A stretch of 64,000 nt of DNA from Argentina anserina (GCF_933775445.1 NC_065874.1:11241001-11305000); one strand, 5' to 3'. Positions 34,318-46,462 are shown, numbered from the stretch's first letter. The notes: generated by a model not told the origin, from the letters alone. A program made the numbers and translations.

Positions 34318-36391
34318 TCAGCTTAAAAAAAACACATTTAGTCCTCCCACACCCCTACTTTTATTTGTGTTGAAGATAAGAGCATGCAGCTCAATTTGGT
34401 GATCAACTTCATCTCCATCCCAGATTGATTGAAGAGGTAACACATTTGGCTCAGGGCACTCACACTGGGGCAGAGGGAGGGATGTAGTGGCTTGAGCAAG
34501 AGAGGAAGCAGAGATCATAGTGGAAGTTAGAAGATCCTGAAAAGACAAAGAGTTAATATCTAGCTCAGTTCCTTTAGGGAAAGCCTCGGCCAAAACCAAG
34601 TTCATAGATTTTAGCCCGTCCTCTAGATCCACAGTTTGGATCAGTGTTGTGTCAGAGGGAGTAGCTTCAGAGAAAAGCACAACATGATCCTTTACTTGAC
34701 CATGACCTCTTCCTCTTCTTGGCTTGCCATGAAGTCTGGCCTTACCTTTGTCAGCCTTTGAACCATGAGAGAACACACATTGCTCTGGAACATCAGTGAG
34801 AAAGAAATTGTTGTTCTCTAGCTTATGGCTTGAAGAAGAGTAACCTCCCTTGAAACGCTTGTTGATTGGAAGATGTTGCACATAAAAGTCAATCTCTATA
34901 GCTCTTTTCTTTTTTAGTCTTTTCATGAAAGAAACCGGATCATTGAGAACAAAACCTTCCGAAAAAGTAGAGCCAAAGTCAGGACTAATTCCTAAATTTC
35001 CTACTTCAGGGAGCACATCGGTTTTATTCTCATTGAAATTATCATTAGAAAATGGATCAGTCTTCTCATTCTGTAGACACAAAGAAGAGAGTGGGTTGGT
35101 GATTTGAGTTACCTCCTCAAGTGGGAAGGAAGCCACTCGTCCAAATAGAGAATCTGGAATACGGCTGGGGAAAGGTGGAAGAGTTTCAGAAAGTGCTTTT
35201 TTGCTCAAGGTTTGTGCAGCAACACAGGGGAGGTTCTCTTGATAAGAAAAAATTGGTGAAAAGTTCTCATGAACCTGAAATTGTTTGGTTGGTTTTGGCT
35301 TTATGGACCATATGGATAAGTTTGGAGCATAACAATGATGTGTAGGTGGGTAGATGTTGGGCTCATCATGATTTGGGTTTGTTGTAGTATAAGTCCTATT
35401 GCTCAGAGGTGAAATAAAGGGTAGGTCGGTTGAGGATTTGGGAATAAATCTTAATGCCTCAGGATTGTAGTAATTGTATCCGGGACTTTGAGCAGCAATG
35501 TAATTCGGAATTTCTTGGTACACGCACTTTGCAGGAACAAAGTCCCCAGAACCTCTATCAAAAAGCAGCATAGCAGGGCCTCAAAACATTTTTTCATGCA
35601 AAAATGGGTTAGATTCATTAAGTGAGTTTGGTCCAATCTCAGTTGTTGTTCGGGATGGCCCCTCATCCGGAGACTGCACTTGAGGGACTTGTACCACTTC
35701 TTTTCCTTTTGACCGAATAGTGGTCTGAGCTCGGCCAGTAGAAGCATCTTGTAGACGGTTAGCGGTTTCCAAAATCCCCCTAGAGGATTGTGTTGAGGGG
35801 CCAGCCGGGACCAGAATAGTACTAATATTGATAGAGGAAGTTGGGGAAGGGTGAGGCAGAGGGCCTCTTTGCAAAAAGATGGGACTGTGAAGGTGGAGGG
35901 CCAGGGAATGACCATTGATGTTGTGTTTGTTGATAAGTAGTGTTCTGAAACCAGTCCCAGCTTCGATCTGTCTCTCGTAGCTGTTGTCTCTTAACTGTAG
36001 GAGCCAACATCCAGACACCAAACCTCTCCTCCTTAGGGTGTTAATATGGGAGCATAGGCGCTCACTATGGCCCAGACGACCACAACGAAAACACAGAAGA
36101 GACACCCTTTCATACTTAAACTCCACCCAAAAAGGCTGGTGAGTGCCGTTGCGGATCCAAATGACTAGCACCAAAGGTTCATTGGAGTTGATTGTCACAC
36201 GGGTCCGTAGAAAACTGCGAGCAATTTCCACATGGTTCTCAGCTTCCTTAATCTCTCCAACAAGAGCCCCAATTAGATTGACATTTGCTAGAGTCAAGTG
36301 ACCTCTAGGTAAGCCATGGACCTGCCACCACAAAGTTAGCATATACAAAGGGATATCATCAATTCTAGCCTCCATAGGCCACGAGTGAATG
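34318..36391 (-). pseudogene. LINE ORF1 (gag-like, CCHC), truncated and frameshifted
   Basis: The frame from 36375 starts MEARIDDIPLYMLTLWWQVH, inside the DUF4283-type domain of plant LINE ORF1, where LWWQVHGLP is a conserved motif. The knuckle CFRCGRLGHSERLC follows at about 36049-36090. The frame stops at 35581; a second frame, 35571 to 34318 (417 residues), carries on with a basic patch (RLKKKRAIEID, KRFKGG) and a stretch of Ser/Thr and acidic residues. The two are probably one ORF1 broken by a frameshift near 35575. ORF1 proteins bind LINE RNA. Confidence 0.75.
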
Positions 36392-36392
36392 C

Positions 36393-36445
36393 TGATCTTT
36401 AATTTAGATAGGAAAATTAAGTTTTTAATCGAAAAATCAATCAGA
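36393..36445 (+). repeat. Copy of flanking DNA at the LINE 5' junction
   Basis: tgatctttaatttagatagg and the following 33 bases recur at 36583-36636 with a few changes (aagtttttaatc versus aagtattttaatc, aaaaatcaa versus aaaagtcaa). The first copy lies inside the LINE duplication boundaries, the second in the flanking DNA about 113 bp beyond the TSD. Same orientation. Confidence 0.85.
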
Positions 36446-36470
36446 CATTTGCTAAATCATGCACTCATTT

Positions 36471-38387
36471 CCTCAACAATAATTTGTCTACGATGATCAC
36501 AAACTCCCTTGGACTTTCTCTTCCTCTTTTTCTTTAACCATCAACAAAATGTCTCTTTCTCATGCCGGCGTTCAAGCCACCATGATCTTTAATTTAGATA
36601 GGAAAATTAAGTATTTTAATCGAAAAGTCAATCAGATTATTTCCAAAACATCTCGCAATAAATTTAGAGGATATAAACACAGTAGATATCGTTAGGTACA
36701 CCATACGCCAAATTAAGGAATAGAGGTTGTCTGATTCACCTTGGCATTCAGCGTCTCTACAGTACCAATCCATACAGAGGCCCAATGGTACTTGTCTCTC
36801 ATCTCTGCTGGTTAGCTCAATCCAGCTACGTCGGCCTGCATCAACTGTTGCCCGCCTCATTTCAATTTGTGAAGCAACATCTTCAGCTTAATCTAAATCT
36901 AGTTCATACACTTCATAAGACACAGCTGTACCCAATGATAACAGCCCTAACTAAATAAAGTCATATGAATTATCCTGCCTAACCTCGCTCCAATATCCAA
37001 TTTTGATACACAATATTCGGAACCTCACGAATAACATATACGATTTTTTATCTCAGCTAGCATTCATCAGTAGAATTTAAGTTCTTCAACGGTTTGTTGG
37101 ACTATCATACATTTTCATCGCTAGTCGATATCATATATAGTCGCGTAATAGAGAAGAAAAATTATCCTAATGAACAACTTAATTGTTATCGCGTGGGGTG
37201 ATGATGAGTTGATAATGGGTGCTCCTCATAAGAAGTATAAGCAGCTTGATAGAGTTCAGTTATATCGTGAAAGTATCATAACTCCATATGGAAAAACCAA
37301 TATTTTCTAAAACTTTGTGAAACCAATTGAGAAAAGCGAGTCTAAATCTGAAAATTAGTAATAGAATTGGTTTTTCTTCACAATGCAATGTAATCATTGT
37401 AATGTATCATATCAATAGATCTATCATCCTTGGGGAAGATAAGGGGAAAAAAGGGAATAAAGAGAAAAAAAGAAAAAATATGAGAGCAAGGAAGAGGAAG
37501 AAAAGTAGGAAGGAAGATAAAAGAAAGAAAGAGGGAGTTACGTACATTGGATGATGGTGAGTTTGATTCTAAGAGAGAAAATTGAATCTTAATGTGGTGT
37601 TTGGTGGTCTGCTATTCAATTGGATAGGTGAGGAGGGAGTTAACAATATACTAAAGGTTAAGAATTCTAGAGATAATGCAATATGAGTTCAAGGTTCCAA
37701 CAAGTGGTAATAGATCATATTATTGTAATTATCACATTTACAATTAGAAGAAATCTGGTACATGTACATGAACTTTGTGCTACTACCAACATTCATACAC
37801 CATATTTGTTTTCATAAACTTCAATACATTACATATTTACACTTGAGGCCCAACTGATATTAAGGACACGACGTTACTAACGTCGTTAGTTGATGGAATA
37901 GGTGACATATTTTTAGGGGTGGTAAAATGGACTGTACATAATTTCCTTCCAAATTATTTTTTTAACCCCCGATAATTCTCGACAACTTTCGCATCCTAGT
38001 GAAAAAATAGACTATTCTAAGAGAATATAGAAATATAATGATTGTTAATGATGGGGGATAAGAAACCATATAATCAGGGCATAATCACAAGTATAAAAAT
38101 GAGAGAAAAAAGATTAGGTAACACAATCATAGAAATAATAATTAAGTACATAATTAATGGTTCAATAACACAAAATACATGACCAAATAATGGTAGATAA
38201 ATTGTTTCAAGGGCTATTACATAATCAAAAGTCTAATAAAAACTACATGTTACACAAAAGCCATAATAACATGACATTTGTCTTAGAAACAAAAAAAAAA
38301 CAAATGCCACATTAACATGTGGTGTTTCATGCCCCTTCTACCATATTTTGGTTCCTAATAAGCTGAATTCAAGATTTTTACAAAGCC
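36471..38387. other. AT-rich intergenic region
   Basis: No supported gene. An 88-residue minus frame at 36594-36860 has no family I recognise and partly covers the segment duplicated in the LINE. A Lys-rich frame at 37327-37554 is low complexity. The exact palindrome cgacgttactaacgtcg lies at 37869-37885 in what may be a decayed DNA transposon, without defined ends. Confidence 0.4.
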
Positions 38388-38829
38388 CTTTGAAGCTTAG
38401 ATTTGGGACCCTGAAGAGATGCAGATGAAGTTCCAGATGTTTCGGCAAGTCTGGGTGAATTCATGATGACATTCAATGTAGGATTCTTTGATCTCTTCCT
38501 TGAATCTTTTTCACTTTCAGTTGTTGTCTCATGCATTGGTTCTGACTAGGAATTAATTAAATAGATAGTGTCCTAGAAGTGGCATGTATAAAAAACATGA
38601 TGCAAAAAACTCATCTTAATTATTAATCACATGCACTAGAACTAGTAAAACTTACCTCACAAGCATTACGCACCACATTGGAATTGTTTTTAGGAAGATT
38701 TGCATTCACTTCATCAATATTAAAGTCAATATTAAGATTAACATTGACATTAGACCTCATATTCACATTTTGGTTGGCATTTTCGTATGTCCTCTGCCGT
38801 ATCTGCTCATCAGATATGAGATCTACTAC
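38388..38829 (-). other. Two-exon coding fragment, unidentified
   Basis: On the minus strand a frame from 38829 to 38656 (ISDEQIRQRTYENANQNVN and so on, Asn-rich, ending RNACE) meets a donor gtaag. A 110-bp intron follows, then an acceptor at 38546, and the frame continues in phase as SEPMHETTTESEKDSRKRSK to a stop at 38388 (KLQRAL). Upstream the frame is closed by a stop near 38834, so only the 3' end of something survives. The Ser/Thr/Lys-rich tail resembles C-termini of transposase-derived proteins, but I cannot name a family. Confidence 0.35.
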
Positions 38830-39492
38830 TTAGTGGCTGCTGAGAGGATAAGGCTGAGAAAATGAGTTGGATGACTCAGTCTTTATCATTATATATAGAG
38901 GTAAGTAAGTGCAAGGGTAAGGATTTTCAGTAAAAAAACCAATTTTGTCCTCTATTAAATTCATAACGGCATATGATTTGACAAGCTCAACGGGCTCAAT
39001 AATGTCATGTGCCTATTTGAGGTCGGGTATGGTATTTAATGTACCTAAATATATTTTTCAAATGTGATGTATATATGTTAGTAGTCATCCAAAGTTCATG
39101 TACTATTTATATTATTTTTTCCTTTACAATAGAACAAAAGTGCAACATAAGTTTTTCAAGTCAATTTAGATGAGAGTGCAAATAAGTTGTGGAAGTATAA
39201 CAAATACATATATCATTCTTTGCTACGAGATCATCTAATTATATGGTTTTTTCAAACCAAATTAAGATAATAAACATAAGGGGGCCCAAATAGCAGCCGC
39301 TTAGGATAACCTCAATATGAATCTTAGGATAACAAAAATAATAGATATACTTTATATGACTAAGAAATTTATTGAGAGATAATATTTTGATTGCTAGAGA
39401 TGAGAATTGGTTGGAGTAAAACTCATTTTGATATTACTTTGAATTAGTTTAAATAGTCTCATTTAAAATATTTACTATAAATCTCTTAAAAC

Positions 39493-41857
39493 TGTCACGA
39501 CCCCGAAATTTCGAATGATAAAGATTCGGATTCGAAGCTATGAAAACTCTAAAATAATTCCAAATATATTGAAATCATCTTATAGGAACAGTGTATAGAA
39601 ACTGAGTTCACAGTACGACTCAGTCGGCTTGAATAATACATAACCAGTTTATACACTCAAGTATTATAACAATTAGAAATGTAATGTTCACTCAATCCTC
39701 ACCACAAACAAAAGAAGAAAACCCTCAGTAATCTTTCGAGTAAGCTCTCCGAGCCTACTAATTCTCATCTGCATAACTATCCCCTACAACATCGATTTAG
39801 GGCACTGGGATTGTAAACACAAACCCAATAAGCTTTTCAGCCCGTATGAGTAAACCAACATTTAAACATACATCACATACAAATGAATATACAATTAACA
39901 TTTTTAAAGCATGTGTACTCATGAGACTCAAGCAGCCCACCTGGTTACATGTAACAAATAACATATTAAAACATATGTACTCATGAGACTCGGGCAGCCC
40001 ACCTGGTCATAACGAATAACATTTTAAAATATATGTTCACATGAGACTCGGGCAGCCATCTGGTTACCCGAATATCAATTTAAAATATGTGTGCACATGA
40101 GACTCGGGCAGCCCACCTGGTTACCCGAATATCATTTTTAAAACATGTGTACTCATGAGATGGGCAGCCCACCTGGTTACTCCTCATGAAATACAAGGCA
40201 GACAAACTAGAACTCTAACTTATCGTAACCAAGACCTGGCCAAGGCATGATTCTGATTTATATGTCATCATTGTCCGAAGACCATAAAACGTTCTAACAA
40301 GACTCAATGTTAAAACCACGTATAATATAACAATCCACGCATGCTTATGTACTACCATCAAGCGACTCTTGCACAACAATATATATAAAGTCACTCCAAT
40401 AATCCATTATACCGGAAGGTACATTACCTCCTTTGCCGGTCTCATCCGCCACAATAAAATTTCATACTTTAAATAAAAACTGTAACGTTATATAATATAG
40501 AAAACCATATATATGTATTGTATTTACCATTTTTATACACATACATACACTCACTATATTATATCGACATCATAGTTCACTCATTTAACAAAATCATAAA
40601 TATAAGTCACCGCCAAGAGTAGACTTGTCACCGTGGGATTTAGTCACCTTATTTCCTGCATGCAACTTCTACGACACTAAGAGCGATTCCCTTACTCATT
40701 TTATTGGTCACCTAATAGCATAACATGCTTAGAAAATGACATACAAAATCACATGTGAATATTAATTACACTAAACATTGTTCATGATAATATTGTTCAC
40801 GAGCCGCCCTCCGACAGCCGTGCGTGGTGTTCACGCGCCACCACATGTAGCCAAGTGAGGTGCTCACGCGCTGCCCAAACAGCCGCAAGTGACTTCGTTT
40901 CCAGCCACCAATCCACCCTTCCTTCCACATGCATCAATCTACTGCTTAACACCATCTCTCTGCCATCCCACTTCCACCCACGCGCCGCCCTAGGCGGCGG
41001 CATGCGCACCACGAACATCTCCACCCCAAACTTCAACAAATCATACAACATCCAACATCAAAGACATAGATAGTAAGGAGGAGAACATAACCGTACTTGC
41101 GTTAGGGCTCCGATCACCAGGAAGTGGTTGGAATGTTGCCGGAAAGTTTTGGCAGATCCAACTTCATCTCCGTCGTTTAAACCTTCAATTTGAATTCCAA
41201 ATCAGTGATAAACTAACCTAGAAGGTTGAAATCAAGAGGCTAAGAGGTTGGAACTCACCGGCAACGGAACTTGGATCGGCGACAGAAATTACAGAAACTT
41301 CCGATGGTCGGTATGGCTTCACGGTGACGATGGGTGGTGTGCCACCACGACAGGCTGGAGTAACCGACCATGCGGTTCTTGCGAGTCCGGCGGTGAAGGC
41401 CACGGTGACCGGAAGCGAGAGATCGGCGAAGGAGAAGTCGGGGTCGAGGAGGATCGGGGTCGTGCGACTCCGGTTCGTTTCCAATTTCTGATTTTTTTTA
41501 AAAAAAATTATGTTTCCAAAAATGCCCTTTTATACCCTTTCAAAATCGGAAACCAAACTTCTGTTGCTAACAATTTTCACACATGACATCTCATTAAGGC
41601 GTGTCACGTGTCTACGAACTCGTATCGACGAACTCTACGACTTTCGTGAAGGAAGTTTTTAGAGATGAGCGACCGAATAAAAGTCAACTCTTAAGCCACT
41701 GAAAACATAACGTTTTTGAACCTTAAATTTCCAAAATCACTTTCATTTCATAAAGACATCGACGAGAGGGTGTAGAATGTGATTTTACTCGAATTACTAA
41801 GCATAATAATTTGTGAGAAATTAAAATAATTTAAACTCGAAAATATGGTTTATTACA
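39493..41857 (-). repeat. Solo LTR of the Tekay-like family with perfect TSD, 2365 bp
   Basis: Starts TGTCACGACCCCGAAATTTC and ends GGTTTATTACA; the pentamer AAAAC flanks it on both sides (39488-39492 and 41858-41862). No internal region remains, so it arose by recombination between two LTRs of one element. Tandem sub-repeats lie at 39905-40185. Confidence 0.92.
39905..40185 (-). repeat. Tandem sub-repeats (~58 bp) within the LTR
   Basis: Five units sharing catgagactcgggcagccc and cacctggttacccgaatatc begin near 39920, 39982, 40040, 40096 and 40154. They are the counterpart of those at 14285-14690. Confidence 0.85.
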
Positions 41858-41862
41858 AAAAC

Positions 41863-44601
41863 ATCACTTCATATTTCTTAGAGGATGAGATAAGATAAAG
41901 CAGTTTGAAGTGGTTTCAGAAGATAGTTTCGGTAGCAGAATCACAATTTGCAACTTATAGATACAATATTTTTTAGCAGTGAGGATCAGATGAATGATGG
42001 TTGGAATTGTATTATGATGGAATAGTTGTTTATATATTCAAGTAGATTGGATGATGAGGAGGAGAAGAAGAATAAAGGGAAAGTAAAGAATGATGAACAC
42101 TTAAGGGAGAAGGAGAAGCAAAAGTTTTTACAAGTGACAATTGTTATGGCTTGATTTTTATTTTAGGAGATGATAAGAGCCAACCAATCCTAGTCCAAAC
42201 AACAGACAAAGAACCAGGACAAGACTCTCTAATACTTCGATTATTTTATAACTATGCCCTAATTCTTTTTCCTATTTGCTCTATTTGTTTGCCTTCATGC
42301 TTATGTAACCAGCCATGAAGCTAAGCCGCAATTCAGGGGACGAGATGGAGCCTAAGCGGATCAGGTAAGATGAGACGAAGCATAATTAAGCCTGACCCAC
42401 AAGATGAGACGAAGCCTAACCCTAACCCGCAGGATAGGACGAAGCCCGACCCCTGAAATGATTCAGCATCTTCGTCATCAGCATCAACGGACCAGGACCC
42501 AGGCAAGTAGCCCAAGTCACATGCTGAATTTTTACAAGAAGAGAATGAGCAATTGCACGCAACAGGGATTTTTAACCGGGATTCTAAACAAGTGGACGAT
42601 GATGATGGTGTAAAATGGCCTATGATGTGCACGCAATGTGGCCGTGATGAAGATCACCTTACAGATTACCCTATAGGGTGCCCTATCTTGCAGACAAAAG
42701 AGGCTATAGAGTGGCGAAGGAAGACTAGCATACGATCGAGAGTATTGGTTACTGTTTTTCAATTCTAGTGTCTATATTTCATTTTTATGTTCCTTACAAT
42801 ACAGTTTCCTCCAACGTTTGAGCAGTAAAAAAACAGACAAAGAACCAGGACATAAATTTTCCATCATGCATGTTATTCAGTCCAGAAATATGCGGATTAA
42901 AAATTCCATTAAAATAATATATATAATCTAAAAACGTTACAAAAGTATGATTTTATATTCGAATAAATGTTGGTTGAATAACCTATATATGCTCAACAAC
43001 ATTTAAACAAGTGAGTGCGACAAATATGAAAAAAAAACACACCAGATACATTGTTAAGTTTTATTCGGAAGAAGAAGTAGAGCTAGTTACTAGTTACTAC
43101 CTCCACCTTGAAAAGGGTCGGACTTTAATTTTCAAGACCAGATTGCATTAGACTTTTGAGTTGCTTCTATATTTTTGATTGTTGATTGTACCACAATTAC
43201 ATGTTTTCGACATGTGAGGATGTAGATATAATGTGCCTTAGGAAGTGATTTCCATAATTTCTGCTATGCTTGCTTAAATGCGAGCAGAATGAGTTGTGAT
43301 AGACTACAATGCTCGTATAAGAGAATGACTGTTATTTTTCAATCCCATTTTACATATGACACATTTATGTACTTGGAATGAAATTTAAGAGGAATGGAAT
43401 TTGGGAGGAATGAGAGATGAAGTGTAATTGTACAGGGAGATTTCAATTCCATTGATTTGTTTACTTCCAATACAACATGTAATCGAGATAGAAACTGAAC
43501 TAATTACGATTGATATTGCTTACTTAACATCTGGAATTAAGCTTAAAGTTAATATATCTAATTGAATAAAGTATCTTTAAATAAATGAAGTCACACATTT
43601 CTTGTACTTACCAGAATAAGAAATGTTTTGACAATTTTTTTCTTCTTCATTCAAAACATTTCAGTAAATGACAAGAATAAAAAAAGATTGATATTAAATA
43701 ATACGTATACCAAAAAAAACAAGGGTGTGAGAATATAACTAGATAAGATTAGTTACTGACCTTGAGTCCCGCTAGTTCTATATATCGTTGTTTGTTTTAT
43801 GTGTTTTAATAATAGTATATATATTTCTAGAGTTAAACAATTTGAAGATATTGAAATTATGAAATGGTAGTTTTAGTAATAAAAACTGATACATGCGTTT
43901 TGATTTTGGTATCAAGTTAGCGGGTTCGCTAAGAATCCATTTTTGATGAGGGGGTATGACCCACATCTATTCTAATATTTTAATGTATTAGTAAATGATG
44001 TAATTTTTTCATAAATTTCATTTCAAGTAAGTATACGTGTCAATAATGTTGTTAGTTTCAACTAGATTACCCAACTAATGCTGTAACCTTTAATTTCATA
44101 AAAAGAAAAAGGAAATGTAATTCAGGCTTTAGTGTGACCACTCACACATGTTCTGCATGTGCAAACTATTTATTTTTAGAAAATTAAAGAAAAATAATAT
44201 AGTTGATTTTGTAAAAAAAAAAGTTGGTTATAAAGAGTGTAGTGTGAGAGAAAACATGAGTTTAGGAGATGAAGTTATTTCATTTTCATAATTTACAAAT
44301 ATTTTGCAATTGTCTCTATGATTTTATTTGTTCTCAAAGTTTTCTAATCTATTAAAGATTTTTTTGGTAAAAAAAAAAATTAAATAGCAAGTCGTATTTG
44401 GGTTCCTATTATATTTTAATCTATGTCTAATATTTTGAAATTTGAATTATTTGCTTCCTATTTTAATCCGGCATATAAATATAAGCCCTCCTCATGTCTA
44501 GGGTTTATCGGACAAAAAACATTTCCTTGGTTTAAGCCAACGGCGCTCTCACACTCACATCATCGTCTACAGAATCAAGACTCTGAGATACTCTTTCAAC
44601 G
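41863..44601. other. AT-rich intergenic region upstream of the F-box gene
   Basis: Apart from the short frame at 42526-42768, I see no gene. The DNA just before 44602 should include the F-box promoter and leader. A segment at about 43370-43460 (ggaatgaaatttaagaggaa and caattccattgatttgttt) looks like part of a small inverted repeat but has no clear ends. Confidence 0.4.
42526..42768 (+). pseudogene. Short Cys-containing gene fragment, unidentified
   Basis: An open stretch reads AEFLQEENEQLHATGIFNRD, then CTQCGRDEDHLTDYPIGCPI near 42630-42690, and ends at a stop at 42766. C-x2-C with a later His and Cys could be a zinc-binding motif. Upstream sequence carries near-repeated Pro/Asp codons and stops. 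No initiation codon of its own is evident. Probably a relic of a gene or transposon that I do not recognise. Confidence 0.3.
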
Positions 44602-45888
44602 ATGTGGGACGAGTATTGCTATCAAGGTAAGCCTCTGCTGACCCCTGCATCCACCTCTAAGCTTTGTCTGTCCATTTCTCATGTCATTACCAATTGGCTC
44701 AAATCTTTCCCTGAAGAAATCATACCCAACATCCTTATCAGACTCCCCATTAAATCCATCATCAAATTCACCTCTGTCTCTAGGTCTTGGAACTCCACCA
44801 TCAAACACCCATCCTTCATCCGCACCCACCTCAATTACAAGCTCAGTTCCAATGACCAAAACTCCACCCAACTCCTTCTCCTCCACACTGTTCACAGTGA
44901 AGACACCTCCAGCCCTTTTGGGAGGTTTCACTTTTCAGGGTTTAAACAAGACCCTTACTCTCTGCATTATGACAACAATGGTGTCACCGAGTGTTGTAAA
45001 GTTGAATTCCCAGTTGCTCTTAAGGAAGAATTAATCAACCCCTGTTTTCGTGTTGTGGGTACTTGTAATGGGCTGGTTTTACTTGCTGATGATCACGGGC
45101 GTTATGGCTACACCTTTGTTCTATGGAACCCTTGTGTCAGAAAGTATGTGACCCTTCCCAAGCCTAGTGTTAGGTTTTCGACACACGGTGGGTATGATGC
45201 CTCACTTGGACTTGGTTATGATGATGTTGGGAATGATTATAAGGTTGTGAGATTGACATCTCTGTTGGATTACCCTGGTGAAAGCCCGATGACTTTAGCT
45301 CAGGTGTATTCCCTGGCCAATCGTTCTTGGGGCATGCTTCGTGTTCTTCCTCCCTGCCTAGTGCCTTGCTCTTGGGTCCAGGCTTGTGTTGGAGGGGCGC
45401 TGCATTGGCTTGCTCTTCGTTGGTTGGATGATGATCATTTTAACTATTTTGTTGTGGCATTTGATGTGGGAAGTGAGTCTTATAGGGAGATAATGCTGCC
45501 CAAGAGCTTCAGGACAGAGAAGACATTGGAGCTGAGGCTGTGTGCTTCGGGTGATAGGAAGTCCATTGCTTTGTTTGTGAGGTCGAAGAGTGAGTTTGAC
45601 GGTTTTCTTGATATATGGGTTATGAAGGAGTATTGCATTGAGAAGTCGTGGACCAAACTGATGATTCTTACCCCACAAGGTCCGAAAAGAAGTTTGCCGG
45701 AGGCATTATGTTTTAGGAGGATAGGTGAGGTGGTTTTGGTGCTTGAAGATAGCCGTGAGCTGGTATCACTTGACATTGGTAGCAAGCTGTTTAAAAATCT
45801 TGGGATTTCTGGAGGGCAGGTTTGTTCTGTGGACTTCTATGAAGAGAGCCTTGTCTTGCTTGAGAGGAAAGATGCGGTTTCTTACTGA
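44602..45888 (+). CDS. F-box protein with FBA-type interaction domain
   Basis: 428 residues in a single exon. The F-box lies at about residues 34-80 (FPEEIIPNILIRLPIKSIIK then FTSVSRSW), the surface that binds the SKP1-like subunit of SCF ubiquitin ligases. The FBA-type region follows: CNGLVLLADDHG near 153, LWNPCVRKYVTLPKP near 173, LGLGYDDVGNDYKVVRL near 203 and VGGALHWLALRW near 256. This is the layout of the large plant F-box/kelch-like (At3g06240-type) group. No target can be named. ATG 44602 is the only in-frame Met ahead of the F-box. A possible donor (caag-gtaagc at about 44628) lies within the N-terminus, but the frame reads on without needing it. Three decayed copies of its C-terminal tail occur downstream. 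Confidence 0.88.
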   Translation: MWDEYCYQGKPLLTPASTSKLCLSISHVITNWLKSFPEEIIPNILIRLPIKSIIKFTSVSRSWNSTIKHPSFIRTHLNYKLSSNDQNSTQLLLLHTVHSEDTSSPFGRFHFSGFKQDPYSLHYDNNGVTECCKVEFPVALKEELINPCFRVVGTCNGLVLLADDHGRYGYTFVLWNPCVRKYVTLPKPSVRFSTHGGYDASLGLGYDDVGNDYKVVRLTSLLDYPGESPMTLAQVYSLANRSWGMLRVLPPCLVPCSWVQACVGGALHWLALRWLDDDHFNYFVVAFDVGSESYREIMLPKSFRTEKTLELRLCASGDRKSIALFVRSKSEFDGFLDIWVMKEYCIEKSWTKLMILTPQGPKRSLPEALCFRRIGEVVLVLEDSRELVSLDIGSKLFKNLGISGGQVCSVDFYEESLVLLERKDAVSY

Positions 45889-46462
45889 GGGGGAAAGAAT
45901 AGGTTAACAGATATGTTTAGAATTGGCTTCCTATGACTTTATTGTTTTCTAGTTTGAATGCATGTGCTGCTATTTTTATATCACCTATGACCACATAATT
46001 TTATCTCACCAAAGTTTCATAGTCTATGTTTGTATCGAGTTAGGACCCTTTCCAAGTGTTTAATGTACAGTTGTTCTGTCCTTAATATGCTTTCTGGATT
46101 TTTGTTGTTGTAAACTTGTGTTTGGTATTGTTGCTCGTGTTTCTTGCTTCTTCTTTTTTTCTCAAAACACAGCTTTGTAAATAGCTTCACAGGAATGATT
46201 CTAGGTAGTGTGAAACACTGTTATTGATGTGTAGATAGTAATAAACTTGTTTAGGATACTGCTATAGTCAGTGCTTCCAGTTTTGCCTTTCGTGTTTTAG
46301 GTAGTGTCAGCTTGGTATTACCTTATGGCTTATGCAGTGGCTGCTGGTGTCTGCAAAATTCATGATGCCAATTTAGTGTACATGATATAACACGTTCTTA
46401 TTTGCAGTTCTTCTAGGATCTTTCATCTTTTAAAACCTTGTGGAAATTTCACTTTCTCTCTG

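Larger units (their letters stand above)
30023..36456 (-). mobile_element. 5'-truncated L1-type LINE with 14-bp TSD
   Basis: A 14-bp direct repeat, tcatgcactcattt, flanks it at 30009-30022 and 36457-36470. On the minus strand the order is ORF1 (CCHC), long spacer frame, endonuclease, reverse transcriptase, zinc-binding domain, RNase H, then an A-rich tail (ccaaaaaataaaataaaa, 30023-30040). That is the plant L1 layout with an RNase H domain. ORF1 starts inside its N-terminal domain, so the 5' end is missing. The last ~60 bp at the 5' junction (36393-36445) copy nearby flanking DNA. Many stops show it is dead. Confidence 0.92.

Noticed and set aside
36594..36860. 88-residue minus frame (starts MRRATVDAGRRSWIE)
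   Set aside because: No family recognised, and its end overlaps the segment duplicated at the LINE junction. Not enough to call a gene.
37327..37554. Lys/Arg-rich 75-residue frame
   Set aside because: Low-complexity aag/aaa repeat with no conserved start context.
44423..44641. Upstream frame as an extra F-box exon spliced at the gtaagc near 44628
   Set aside because: The F-box frame is continuous from ATG 44602 through this site and no acceptor in phase is needed.
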